Positions 42,734 to 50,688 of a DNA stretch of 64,000 nucleotides are shown here, one piece after another. The DNA is from Lewinellaceae bacterium (lineage in GTDB: Bacteria > Bacteroidota > Bacteroidia > Chitinophagales > Saprospiraceae). The translations under genes and the position numbers were made by a program. The stretch is taken from the NCBI GenBank assembly GCA_020636045.1, contig JACJYP010000002.1:421501-485500 (forward strand), written 5' to 3'. The notes below the pieces were generated by a model. It was not told the DNA's origin, did no database searches, and worked only from the letters and a program-made list of their open reading frames with translations. Within the stretch, counting starts at the first letter, position 1. The number at the start of each line of letters is the position of its first letter.

Positions 42734-42829
42734 TTATATCGTGGCAGGCACAAGTTGGCAGTTCCTTTTTTCGGTAAACCCAAAAAAATAGTAAAAGAAA
42801 TTGCCAAAATAATTGCTGCGCACTTTCAT
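42734..42829 (-). CDS. Phe/Tyr leader peptide of the pheA operon, 31 aa
   Basis: An ATG at 42829 opens a 31-residue frame: MKVRSNYFGNFFYYFFGF at positions 1-18, then TEKRNCQLVPATI and TAA. Residues 7-18 contain six Phe and three Tyr. The Phe codons are TTT or TTC and the Tyr codons TAT or TAC. It lies 18 nt before the terminator stem and 25 nt after the -7 promoter box, exactly where a ribosome-mediated attenuator leader should be. The codons for residues 8-11 (42807-42797) form region 1 of the alternative RNA structure, and codons for residues 22-25 (42765-42755) form region 2. Too short to be a normal gene; the aromatic bias is the evidence. Confidence 0.88.
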   Translation of the reverse strand: MKVRSNYFGNFFYYFFGFTEKRNCQLVPATI

Positions 42830-42853
42830 GTGTCTTGTTACATATAACTGCTA

Positions 42854-42885
42854 CAAACGTAGCCGCTAAATCCGAATAATGCAAG
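42854..42885 (-). promoter_or_regulatory. Promoter of the pheA operon leader
   Basis: On the minus strand TACGTTTG (42861-42854) fits TAnnTTTG; CTTG (42885-42882) lies 20 nt upstream as a weak -33 box. Transcription would start near 42847, about 18 nt before the leader ATG. Confidence 0.7.
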
Positions 42886-42925
42886 CGGGGCGTAAAAATT
42901 TAATGCCGCCGCCTGAAAACGAGGA

Positions 42926-45900
42926 TCACTGTTTCACCACTTTTATCACCTTGCGCGCCTCCGAAGTCCGCAACTGCACCAGATAGACGCCGGGCGCCGC
43001 ATGGCTCAGATCGATCTCTTCGCGATGCCTGCCTGTAGCCATCTGATCGGAAGAGGCGGCGCTCGCCACCGGGCGTCCAAGCAGATCGGTCACGTCGATA
43101 CTGACGGCCTGGCTGCTCGGGAGCTCGTAAGACAACCAGAACATGCCTCCTGTCGGATTGGGCGAAACAAGTACATTCAGATCTTTATCCCCGATTACTT
43201 GAGTGCTCACAGCGATCTCATGCGGCGGCAGCGAAATATCGTCCACCCAGGCGCGGTCTTGCCCGGCCGTGCCGAAGGCATCTTTTTCGTATGTCCAGGT
43301 GAAGGTGTGGAACCCGGGTGTAACGGGGTATGACACTTCTTCCCAGGCCAGAATGCCGCTCCAGCTGACGATCTCTTCTGCGTCGATGAAAAAGCGCAGG
43401 AAATCGTAGTCTGCCTCGCTGCTTACCCTTCTGGCAAAGGAAATGAATCCATTCTCGGAGACATTGACGGTCAGTTCCATCACCGATTTTTGGTTTCCGG
43501 TGATATTGCCCGAACGCGAGCAGTAGTCGCCTGCGTAGGGCGACGCAGAGGTGATCTGCCAGGGCTTGTTGCCCCCCATAATCCAGGGGAACATCGAAAA
43601 GTTTTGGCCTTCGAAGGTTTCGATGATCTGGTTGATCGTATAAGGACCGAAATCGGCTTCCTGCCCGTAGGCGCCTGCTTCCAGCGTATAGTGGAAATTG
43701 GCCTGAACGACCTGTGGTGCATCGGGAGCGACGCTCACGCTGAACGAGGCGGTTTCCGAGCCGTTGTTCGCCGCAATCTTGGGAAGGTCGACGGCGTCGC
43801 CGATGCCGAGCCAGGGAGAATTCGTGCTCAGGATGCCTTTTGCAAGAGGGCTGTCGCTATGTCCCTTATTAAGGTTGGTAATATAAATAGTTGCTGTTTC
43901 TCCGCTTTCCAGCCTTCCGTTGCCGTTGCCGCCCTGCGAATCGTCGATCAGGAAATCGGTGACCGACAGCGCGGGCGCTTGCAGTTTTACGGGTATCACG
44001 GCGTCGAAAGAGGCAGTGCCGTTGTATTCGATGTGCAGGTTGAAATTGACCGTATGGCCGTCTTCCACATCGCTGTTGACGGTGAAGGCGAATGCTGCAG
44101 CCACGGCAGAAGTGCCTCCCGCGTCGATGTCCCCGAATGCTTCGTCGCCGTCTGTGATAAAGACGTTGTCATCGGCAGTGCTCAGGGTAGCGGAAGTAGC
44201 ATTGGCGGGAAGCACGCCGACGTTGGCGAGGGTCACGTTCAGGTTGACGTGCTCGCCGAAATCCGCTTTCTGGTTGGCATTGCCCGTAGCGTCGTCAAGC
44301 ACGACTCCCTGACTTACCACAAATGCGGTGCCTGCGGGCGTAACAACGACTGTCCCTTGATAAGGTATATAATTGAATTGCGAAACGGTGACGGTCAGGT
44401 CGCCCACGTTGTCCAGAGTGGGGAAATTCAGGGTCGCCACGCCGTTTTCCACGGTCGCTACGGCGAGGGTTTGCCCTTGCCAGAAGAGGCTCACCAGAGC
44501 GCCTTCTACATCGGAGTAGACGGTCAGGTCGCTGACGCCGATATAAGTGCCCGCGGTATGCGTTGCCGTCAGGGCCTGCGGGAGTTTGGTGCGCGGCAGC
44601 AGCGTCGGCTCGGCGAAGGGGTTCCAGAAATCGGCCATCGTCTCGCCACCCTGTGCGTATGCGGCGATCATCAGCACATTGCCGTAGGCCAGCATGCCCG
44701 CGATGGAGGGGCGCAGCGTTACGCCGTCGGCATCCACGAGATACTGGTTCATGCCGTCCTGCCCTTCCATCGGCGGCGCCCAGCTCTGGAAGTCGCTGGA
44801 GAAAAAGCCGGCGACACCGCCCCAGGCTTCTCCGGTTGCCGGATCGCCGGCGCGTTGCCAGGCTTCGCCGAGACATTCGCCGTTGGTAAAGTTGCCCGCG
44901 CAACAGGCGACGGAGATCAGGATGGGGTAGCGGTGGTTGTTGCGCAGCGCAGCCACGGCATTCACGTTGAAGTTGCCGCTCGACAGGCCCTGCTCCCAGC
45001 CGTGGCCCGTGTAGTTGTACAGGCTCACGCCGCGGCCGTTCATCAGATCCACAAGTTCGGTGTTCACGGGATCGCCCGGCTGATCGGCCGTTTCGTCGCC
45101 CGGGGTGGGGGAGATGCTGCCTTGCGTGCCGTCGTAGAATTCCCAGTATTTTTCGTAGCCGTCGTCGAGGTGTTTGGCTTTCCATTCATTACCCTGCTCG
45201 TAGTCCGCCTGCCCGTCGTCGCCAATGCCCTGGCCCTGATCGGAGGTGGAGGCCATGCCTGTGGCGCACCAGTTTTCGTCGGTATCTACCAAAGGTGTTT
45301 TTTCATAATCCAGGTTGCGGTTGACCATGATGCGCAGTTGCTCCGGATCGCTGGCGTGGAAGCGCCCGACGAGGATGTCGCTGAAATGGTCGTCGCCATC
45401 CATGTATCCGAAACAGTTGTCGCAAGTGTACAGGGTGCCGCCGCTCGGCCGCATTTGTGATTTGATGGCGTCTTCGTCACCCACCAGCAGCAGGTACGTG
45501 ATACCTTCCGTCTGATAGTAATCTTTTACGTAGTTATAAATGTCGTCCGCTTCCGAAGAACCGATCTCCTCCACCGTCACCACATCCGTGTGAATGCCCA
45601 TCTGCCGCTTCCAGGTGATGAGGGGTTCGAGTTCTTCCAGCAGTGCCTCTGTGGTGATCACCAGCATTTTTTCCGGGTCGGTGTTGCCGCGCGATTTTAC
45701 ACCCGGCGTGTAGTTCAGGAACATTTTCCGGAAGATCTGCTCGAAAGCGGGGCTGGCGTTGTGGTCAGCCGTATTTTGCAGTTCGTTGTCGCCGCTGCCG
45801 GCCTTGCGGTATACGCGCAGGGTGATGGAGGTGTACACGCGCATTACTTTCTGTACCGGATTGTACTGCACCGGATAGATCCACAGCGCCTGCCCGCGGC

Positions 45901-46363
45901 GGTCGCGCATGACGAAGGGTTGTTGCAGGTCGCTGAGGCGGCCCGGGAAAAAATCGTCGTGCTCATATTGTGTTCCATAGGTATATGGCACCGTGGCCGG
46001 GTCGATGTTCCTTTTCAGGTCGCCCTTCGAGGGGGCTACCGAAATGCCTTCAAAGTCCTGATATTCGGAAGAGATGATCTCCACCGCCATATTTCCGGTA
46101 GCGGGGATCTGTAGCGCTGTTGCAAACTTGGGTATATCCGGGGCGCCTGTTTTCAGCAAAGGGGTGCCTTCAGCCATCGAGATCGTCACCGCTTCGCCGT
46201 TTGGCGTGGCGACGATGTGCTGATCGACGCCATTCAAGGTCAGGTTCAGCACCGTTTCGGTGGCGCTTTTCGATAGCATGGAAATGCGTGTTTCATTTTT
46301 GGCCTGACCGATCAGCGCAGTGAGCGACAGGCAGGAAAGCAGGAATGTGATCAGATTCTTCAT
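42926..46363 (-). CDS. Gingipain-like C25 cysteine protease with T9SS sorting domain
   Basis: 1145 aa. Signal peptide MKNLITFLLSCLSLTALIGQ, a gingipain-type propeptide (about 20-215; LKTGAPDIPKFATALQIPAT), then the C25 catalytic domain: KMLVITTEALLEELEPLITW, GITYLLLVGDEDAI, FSDILVGRFHASDPEQL, catalytic His454 in YTGHGWEQ and Cys487 in SVACCAGNF. Downstream are Ig-like domains and a cleaved-adhesin-like module (about 935-1060), and the C-terminal sorting domain VSPNPTGGMFWLSYELP to VYLVQLRTSEARKVIKVVKQ. Exported by T9SS and surface-anchored. The cleavage preference (Arg, Lys or other) is not predictable. Confidence 0.93.
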   Translation of the reverse strand: MKNLITFLLSCLSLTALIGQAKNETRISMLSKSATETVLNLTLNGVDQHIVATPNGEAVTISMAEGTPLLKTGAPDIPKFATALQIPATGNMAVEIISSEYQDFEGISVAPSKGDLKRNIDPATVPYTYGTQYEHDDFFPGRLSDLQQPFVMRDRRGQALWIYPVQYNPVQKVMRVYTSITLRVYRKAGSGDNELQNTADHNASPAFEQIFRKMFLNYTPGVKSRGNTDPEKMLVITTEALLEELEPLITWKRQMGIHTDVVTVEEIGSSEADDIYNYVKDYYQTEGITYLLLVGDEDAIKSQMRPSGGTLYTCDNCFGYMDGDDHFSDILVGRFHASDPEQLRIMVNRNLDYEKTPLVDTDENWCATGMASTSDQGQGIGDDGQADYEQGNEWKAKHLDDGYEKYWEFYDGTQGSISPTPGDETADQPGDPVNTELVDLMNGRGVSLYNYTGHGWEQGLSSGNFNVNAVAALRNNHRYPILISVACCAGNFTNGECLGEAWQRAGDPATGEAWGGVAGFFSSDFQSWAPPMEGQDGMNQYLVDADGVTLRPSIAGMLAYGNVLMIAAYAQGGETMADFWNPFAEPTLLPRTKLPQALTATHTAGTYIGVSDLTVYSDVEGALVSLFWQGQTLAVATVENGVATLNFPTLDNVGDLTVTVSQFNYIPYQGTVVVTPAGTAFVVSQGVVLDDATGNANQKADFGEHVNLNVTLANVGVLPANATSATLSTADDNVFITDGDEAFGDIDAGGTSAVAAAFAFTVNSDVEDGHTVNFNLHIEYNGTASFDAVIPVKLQAPALSVTDFLIDDSQGGNGNGRLESGETATIYITNLNKGHSDSPLAKGILSTNSPWLGIGDAVDLPKIAANNGSETASFSVSVAPDAPQVVQANFHYTLEAGAYGQEADFGPYTINQIIETFEGQNFSMFPWIMGGNKPWQITSASPYAGDYCSRSGNITGNQKSVMELTVNVSENGFISFARRVSSEADYDFLRFFIDAEEIVSWSGILAWEEVSYPVTPGFHTFTWTYEKDAFGTAGQDRAWVDDISLPPHEIAVSTQVIGDKDLNVLVSPNPTGGMFWLSYELPSSQAVSIDVTDLLGRPVASAASSDQMATGRHREEIDLSHAAPGVYLVQLRTSEARKVIKVVKQ

Positions 46364-46408
46364 GCAGGAAAGTTGTTTGTTGCAGCAAATCGGAATAAAG
46401 CAGGTGGT

Positions 46409-47080
46409 TTATTTCTGGATCAATATTTTTTGCGTTTTAAGGCCGTAACTGCGCAGGTAATACACGCCGTCGCCAAAAGTTGCCAGGTCCAGCATGGTCT
46501 GGTCGCCTGCAGCGATCGTTTGTCCCCACAGCGTCCTGCCTGCGGCGTTAACGAGGGTGGTGCGTCGCGTGCGATCGCTTTTATTGTTCACAAACAGCAG
46601 GTCGCTCGCGGGATTCGGGTATACCTCCAGTGTCTGGGAATCAGGCTCATTGGCCAGGGTCGTACCTGGCGTAAACAGGCTGAAGTACACATCCACGTAA
46701 TTGTCCTCGTTTTCCTTTTCAAATACGCGAAACCACAACCAGGCGGCGCCCGGCTCCGTGCCGGGCTGTACGATGAGTTTGAGATACGGCTGAATGGTGT
46801 CGTACACCGGGTTCATGACGCCGTTTGGCGGAATGCCCACGTAGCACAGGCCGTAGTCGCAGAGGTCGACGATCCAGCCTTCGGGAATATTTGCCGACAG
46901 GCTGCGCCATTTCAGTTGCAGGGTGTCGCCCGAAAAGTTGTTGAAAAAAATATAACACTCGTTTGCCTGCTCGAATTCGGTCTCGTATTCCGATACCGGT
47001 CCGCCGACGGGCAAAAACGTCTGGGCAGGCAGGCAGGTGCAAAGCGAAAACAGGAATAAAATGGAAATGCAGGTTCTCAT
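46409..47080 (-). CDS. Small secreted protein with T9SS sorting domain
   Basis: 223 aa from the ATG at 47080, chosen because it starts the signal peptide MRTCISILFLFSLCTCLPAQ. Residues about 30-145 form one beta-rich domain of no family I recognise (CYIFFNNFSGDTLQLKWRSL, GWIVDLCDYGLCYVGIPPNG), with Cys residues that may form disulphides. The last 75 residues (LEVYPNPASDLLFVNNKSDR, VYYLRSYGLKTQKILIQK) are a T9SS sorting domain. It lies 45 bp upstream of the gingipain-like gene in the same direction and may be co-transcribed. Confidence 0.82.
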   Translation of the reverse strand: MRTCISILFLFSLCTCLPAQTFLPVGGPVSEYETEFEQANECYIFFNNFSGDTLQLKWRSLSANIPEGWIVDLCDYGLCYVGIPPNGVMNPVYDTIQPYLKLIVQPGTEPGAAWLWFRVFEKENEDNYVDVYFSLFTPGTTLANEPDSQTLEVYPNPASDLLFVNNKSDRTRRTTLVNAAGRTLWGQTIAAGDQTMLDLATFGDGVYYLRSYGLKTQKILIQK

Positions 47081-47194
47081 ACCCTCGGTATTGTCGCACC
47101 AAAGTAAACACTCCGGCCTGTTCCACAGGTTTTTAAGTTGGAATTTGGACAAAAGGAGACAGAGAAGTTGCCATATGTGGCCCAAATGGGAGGC

Positions 47195-48001
47195 TCAGGG
47201 AAGGCTGGCGCCGGTGATCCAGGAGACGATCTCGTCTATTTGCCAGGCATCGTCGATAGAAAAGCCGCCGGTGCGGGTACGGCGCAGACTGCTGAGATAT
47301 GCGCCGCTGCCTACGGCCCTGCCGAGGTCGTTGGCCAGAGAACGGATGTATGTCCCCTTGCTGCATACGACCCTGAAATCGATTTGCATGCCCTCCGCAT
47401 AGTCGGGATGCAGCATGATCGGCGCGCCTTTGGCGCTGGCCAGCACGGGCGCCGCCGCAACTTCGCCGACGGGGCGCAGATGGTCCAATTCAAAAAGATC
47501 GATGTGCACGGTGCGCTCGGGCAATTCCACGTCTTCACCGGTGCGGGCATTTTTGTACAAACGTTTGCCGTCCACCTTGACCGCGGAAAAAACCGGCGGG
47601 ATCTGCTGGATCTCGCCGGTAAATTGTTGCGCCGCCGCCCGCACGGTTGCTATATCCAGGTGTTCTGTCGGAAAAGTAGCGTCCACGGCCTTTTCCAGGT
47701 CGAACGACGGCGTGGTGGCGCCAAAGGTGATCACACCTTCGTACTCCTTGGGCATGGCCTGGAAAGCCTCGATCTTCCGGGTGTACTGACCCGTGCAGAG
47801 CACCAGCAGTCCGGTGGCAAGCGGATCGAGGGTGCCGGCGTGGCCGATCTTGACGCGTTTGACACCCAAACGCCGCGAAAGGTGGTAGCGGACCTTGTTC
47901 ACCACATCGAAAGACGTCCAGGCCGGCGGCTTGTCGATCAGTATGACCGCGCCTTCGGGAAAAGGTTCGGGAAACGGCTGGTTTCTGGTAATTAGCTGCA
48001 T
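47195..48001 (-). CDS. truB: tRNA pseudouridine-55 synthase
   Basis: 268 aa from the ATG at 48001 (a GTG three codons earlier is possible). TruB signatures: GAVILIDKPPAWTSFDVVNK, KIGHAGTLDPLATGLLVLC with catalytic Asp in AGTLDP, YEGVITFGATTPSFDLEKAV, QIPPVFSAVKVDGKRLYKNA and GTYIRSLANDLGRAVGSGAY. It makes psi55 in the T-loop of tRNAs. The upstream 110 bp has two copies of a dispersed CCAACCAGAG-containing repeat. Confidence 0.96.
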   Translation of the reverse strand: MQLITRNQPFPEPFPEGAVILIDKPPAWTSFDVVNKVRYHLSRRLGVKRVKIGHAGTLDPLATGLLVLCTGQYTRKIEAFQAMPKEYEGVITFGATTPSFDLEKAVDATFPTEHLDIATVRAAAQQFTGEIQQIPPVFSAVKVDGKRLYKNARTGEDVELPERTVHIDLFELDHLRPVGEVAAAPVLASAKGAPIMLHPDYAEGMQIDFRVVCSKGTYIRSLANDLGRAVGSGAYLSSLRRTRTGGFSIDDAWQIDEIVSWITGASLP

Positions 48002-48085
48002 AAGTAACACAAACTCTGGTTGGACACCTCGTTGAAACAGTTAAATCAAAAACGCCGCAAAGTAACACCAAGCTCTGGTTGGCTA
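48002..48085. repeat. Two copies of a dispersed ACTCTGGTTGG-type repeat
   Basis: AAGTAACACAAACTCTGGTT (48002-48021, then GG) and AAGTAACACCAAGCTCTGGTTGG (start about 48060) are direct repeats about 58 bp apart upstream of truB. The same CTCTGGTTGG core forms the arms of the 23-bp palindrome at 8299-8354. Confidence 0.6.
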
Positions 48086-48121
48086 AAATGTCTTCTTTTC
48101 TCCTGTAATATCCACCCCGGT

Positions 48122-49696
48122 TCACTCCACTTTAAACACCCGTTCCATTGCACTCACATCATGTGCATTTCGAAGGCGCAGCAGGTACATGCCCGATGGC
48201 AGATGATCCGGCGGATAGATTCTCGTCTTTGCGCCCTGCAAAGGCAGTTCGAGCAGCACCTTTCCGCCGGCATCGAGCATTTGCACCATGCCCCCTTCCT
48301 TTGCAAAAGGACTTTTCATGGGAATGTCGATGCCAAGATATCCGTCGAAAAGGGTAGGGGAGACTTTGAAATCGTTTGGTGCCCCGGCCTGGTGAACGCC
48401 GGTGAGGATCGGTGCCAGTTCGATGTTCAGTTGTGTCACTACACCGCTTTGCAGGTCGACCTGTACCAGTTTTGTAAAATATCCCGGTTTTTCCACCCGG
48501 ACCCAGTAGGTTCCGCTCAACGCGGCGCCCGTTTTGTATTGCCCGTCAATGCGCGAGGTGTCGGCATTGGGCGTGTCCTGCACGAATATCCTGGCGAAAG
48601 GTACCGGCGCGCCGGTGATGGAGTCGAGTACCAATCCTTCGAGCCAGGCGGCATGCGCATAGGTAGGTTCGTACACATACAGGCCGTTTAATTTGGCCGT
48701 AGCGATCACGATGCCAGAAGGCAGGTAGGGATCGGCATCCCATATCAGCGAACTGCCGGCGATGGCCCAGCCTGTTTCGATCAGGTTGTCGGGCCGCGCA
48801 GCATCTACGATGGTTAGTTGGCCACCGTAGGAAGGCGCCACGAGAAAATCGCCGATCACACGCACATTGTGCACTTCTTTTTCGGGGAACCGGCTGGGCA
48901 AGTAGTAGTCGAGCGGTTCGATGTTATCGACGTCGCTCACGTCGAATGCGATCAGCGGAGCGGAGCCCGTTTCGTGCGTGGTGAACAGAATGCGGTTATC
49001 ATCTGACAGTTCGGCATTGTGGTTGAATTTGGCAGGCGTTGGCAGCACGCGGATCAGTTGGGGATCGGCGATATCAGAAATGTCGACAATGCTGCACTGC
49101 CCTTTATATACGTCGCTCGTCCAGAGCGTATCGCCGCGGATAAAACCGTCGTGCACGTAGTTCAGGGAAAACTTGCCGACGATATGCGGGTTCCAGGGGT
49201 CGTCGAGGCTGGCGATGACCGCGCCGTCGGTGATATTTCCGCCACCAAAAATGAACAGGTGTCCGTTCGCTGTCTGCACCGTATGGCTCCTCCTTACCTT
49301 GCCCTGGTAAGCGCCGTCGCCGAACCAGTTTTTCCAGAATATCGTATCGGGCAGTTGACGCAGATCGACGATGGTAATGCCGCTGCTGTCGGCTTCAGAA
49401 CCCACGTAGGCAAATCCGTTCCAGGTGCGCAGTTCGCGCCAGTTGTTTGTGATGCCCGGCACCTGAAAACGCTCGACGGGCTGAGCGGGGTCCTGCAGGT
49501 CGACGATGCTGACGCCGCCGCTGGTGCCAATGAGCGCCCATTCGCGTCCGGTACTGTCGACATAACCTTTGCAGCCCGATAGTGATAGCGAACCGAAGGG
49601 CAGGTGGCCTATTTGTTGGAGATGGAGTTGGGAAAAGGCTTCAAGTGGGGCGCCGGCCAGCCAAAGCAGGGCCAGTACACGTAGTGTTTGTAGCAT
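48122..49696 (-). CDS. Secreted LVIVD-repeat (choice-of-anchor B-like) protein with C-terminal sorting domain
   Basis: 524 aa. Signal peptide MLQTLRVLALLWLAGAPLEA. Residues about 25-355 hold LVIVD-type propeller repeats (GGVSIVDLQDPAQPVERFQV, SGITIVDLRQLPDTIFWKNW, QCSIVDISDIADPQLIRVLP, PLIAFDVSDVDNIEPLDYYL, QLTIVDAARPDNLIETGWAI), as in choice-of-anchor B proteins. A carboxypeptidase-regulatory-like module follows (LEGLVLDSITGAPVPFARIF). The C-terminal region (FKVSPTLFDGYLGIDIPM to MYLLRLRNAHDVSAMERVFK) resembles a divergent T9SS sorting domain. Probable surface protein; ligand unknown. Confidence 0.85.
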   Translation of the reverse strand: MLQTLRVLALLWLAGAPLEAFSQLHLQQIGHLPFGSLSLSGCKGYVDSTGREWALIGTSGGVSIVDLQDPAQPVERFQVPGITNNWRELRTWNGFAYVGSEADSSGITIVDLRQLPDTIFWKNWFGDGAYQGKVRRSHTVQTANGHLFIFGGGNITDGAVIASLDDPWNPHIVGKFSLNYVHDGFIRGDTLWTSDVYKGQCSIVDISDIADPQLIRVLPTPAKFNHNAELSDDNRILFTTHETGSAPLIAFDVSDVDNIEPLDYYLPSRFPEKEVHNVRVIGDFLVAPSYGGQLTIVDAARPDNLIETGWAIAGSSLIWDADPYLPSGIVIATAKLNGLYVYEPTYAHAAWLEGLVLDSITGAPVPFARIFVQDTPNADTSRIDGQYKTGAALSGTYWVRVEKPGYFTKLVQVDLQSGVVTQLNIELAPILTGVHQAGAPNDFKVSPTLFDGYLGIDIPMKSPFAKEGGMVQMLDAGGKVLLELPLQGAKTRIYPPDHLPSGMYLLRLRNAHDVSAMERVFKVE

Positions 49697-49807
49697 AACA
49701 GATTATTTCAGAGGCAAAAGTCGCACATACAGGCTAAAATCCGGGTATTTCCGTCCGCGTTTGCCCAAAAGCGGCAGAAACGAAATGCGTTATTTTATAT
49801 TTAATTT

Positions 49808-49837
49808 TTTGGTTCCGGGATTTTTTCAATACCTTTG
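49808..49837 (+). promoter_or_regulatory. Promoter of the intron-containing tRNA-fMet gene
   Basis: TTTG (49808-49811), an 18-nt spacer and TACCTTTG (49830-49837) match the Bacteroidota consensus. The tRNA 5' end is 12 nt after the -7 box. Confidence 0.8.
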
Positions 49838-49882
49838 CAGCCGCTAAATCGCGGAGTGGAGCAGTTGGTAGCTCGTCGGGCT

Positions 49883-50535
49883 CAATACTGTAAAATCAAA
49901 GCGATTGATGGATACTAAACTCAAGGGCGATATTGCAGAACAAGCAGTTGTACTGTACGCACTTAAACAAGGTTGGGGTGTTTTGACGCCTGTTGGTGAC
50001 AGACTTGCTTACGATCTTGTTCTTGACATTGCTGGTGATTTGATCAAAATCCAGGTAAAAAGTGCCTGGTTTGACCAGAAGCGTAAAAACTTCGTTGTGG
50101 ATACGCGGAGGACCAAAACAAATCGCCGCCAAATGCTTCGAGAGAATTACAAACCGAACGATTTTGATTTCGCTGTAATTTATATCGAAGATTTGGACAT
50201 CTTTTATGTGATGCCATGTGAAGTATTCATCAGTTACGGCAGTGAGATACACCTTATCGAGGCCGACAGGCGTCAAAGAAAGCCGAAGTCAGCGGCTTAT
50301 CGCGATGCCTGGGAATTGATTTTACAATGGGCTGTTCCGAAAGTAATTTCGGAATGATTATCTGTCAAATTCGGGGAAGCCTGTGGTGTGGTAATCCCGA
50401 GCCAAGTCTCCCAAAAGTTGGGAGAAAGGTGTAGAGACTTAATGGCAGACATCCCAGTCCCGCAGGGAAAGGATGAAGAGAAAGTCCAGACCATCAAACC
50501 CTGATCGCAGGGGTAACGAAAGTTACAGTGGTACG
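49883..50535 (+). ncRNA. Group I self-splicing intron, 653 nt, in tRNA-fMet
   Basis: Helices traced by eye: P1 = exon GGCU33 plus intron CA (49879-49884) with TGGGCT (50328-50333), giving the conserved U-G wobble at the 5' splice site; P1 extension of 11 perfect pairs (49889-49899 with 50316-50326) with the ORF in its loop; P2 TTCCGAAA/TTTCGGAA (50335-50354); P3 TCTGTCA/TGGCAGA (50361-50367, 50443-50449); P4 TCGGG/CCCGA (50371-50375, 50396-50400); P6a (50407-50425); P7 GACTT/AAGTC (50436-50440, 50482-50486); P8 CATCC/GGATG (50450-50454, 50471-50475); P9 CCCTG/CAGGG and a GAAA-capped stem (50513-50526). The last base is G (omega-G, 50535). Confidence 0.93.
49908..50357 (+). CDS. Intron-encoded PD-(D/E)XK homing endonuclease (I-Ssp6803I-like)
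   Basis: 149 aa from the ATG at 49908 (a TTG one codon earlier is possible). The size and pattern match the group I intron PD-(D/E)XK endonucleases typified by I-Ssp6803I of Synechocystis, which also sits in a tRNA-fMet intron. Active-site candidates are Glu11 (GDIAEQ), Asp36 (RLAYDLVLD) and Gln49-x-Lys51 (IKIQVKSAW), the QxK variant of the motif. It should cut the intronless tRNA-fMet gene to drive homing. The whole gene lies in the P1 loop; its last 14 codons overlap the P1 extension, the internal guide sequence and P2, so they are constrained as both protein and RNA. No frame damage. Confidence 0.88.
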   Translation: MDTKLKGDIAEQAVVLYALKQGWGVLTPVGDRLAYDLVLDIAGDLIKIQVKSAWFDQKRKNFVVDTRRTKTNRRQMLRENYKPNDFDFAVIYIEDLDIFYVMPCEVFISYGSEIHLIEADRRQRKPKSAAYRDAWELILQWAVPKVISE

Positions 50536-50579
50536 CATAACCCGAAGGTCGTAGGTTCAAGTCCTGCCTCCGCCACTAG

Positions 50580-50614
50580 AAAGCCCTTGACTGTAAAAGT
50601 CGAGGGCTTTTATT
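50580..50614 (+). terminator. Intrinsic terminator after tRNA-fMet
   Basis: AAAGCCCTTGACT pairs with AGTCGAGGGCTTT (one G-U) around a short loop and is followed by TATTTTA, 5 nt after the tRNA end. Confidence 0.85.
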
Positions 50615-50688
50615 TTACTGGCGCAACAGATACACGGCCGTTCTGTTTTTTAAAACTCTATTCAAACCTCCATGCGCGGTATTTACAC

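Larger units (their letters stand above)
49850..50575 (+). tRNA. Initiator tRNA-fMet (CAU), split by a group I intron
   Basis: Exon 1 is 49850-49882 (33 nt, C1 to U33) and exon 2 is 50536-50575 (C34 to A73), followed by CTA rather than CCA. Joined, they form a full cloverleaf: D-stem GAGC/GCTC, anticodon stem with the three G-C pairs GGG/CCC diagnostic of initiators, anticodon CAU, T-arm GTAGG-TTCAAGT-CCTGC. The acceptor stem pairs G2-G7 with C66-C71, and position 1:72 is a C-C mismatch; initiators keep 1:72 unpaired (usually C-A). The intron lies between U33 and C34. The only identity element that looks odd is C72. A promoter precedes the gene and a terminator follows it. Confidence 0.93.

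Noticed and set aside
42468..42884. 138-codon minus-strand ORF with FWQFLLLFFWVY near its start
   Set aside because: It runs through the terminator into pheA out of frame. The neighbouring frame gives the shorter leader with a proper stop before the terminator.
43490..45460. 656-codon plus-strand ORF opposite the gingipain-like gene
   Set aside because: Antisense frame of a clear C25 protease with catalytic residues; composition is typical of GC-rich shadow frames.
50473..50688. Upstream extension of the LanB-type protein
   Set aside because: The extension would translate the intron 3' end and the tRNA; the ATG at 50689 starts the conserved domain.
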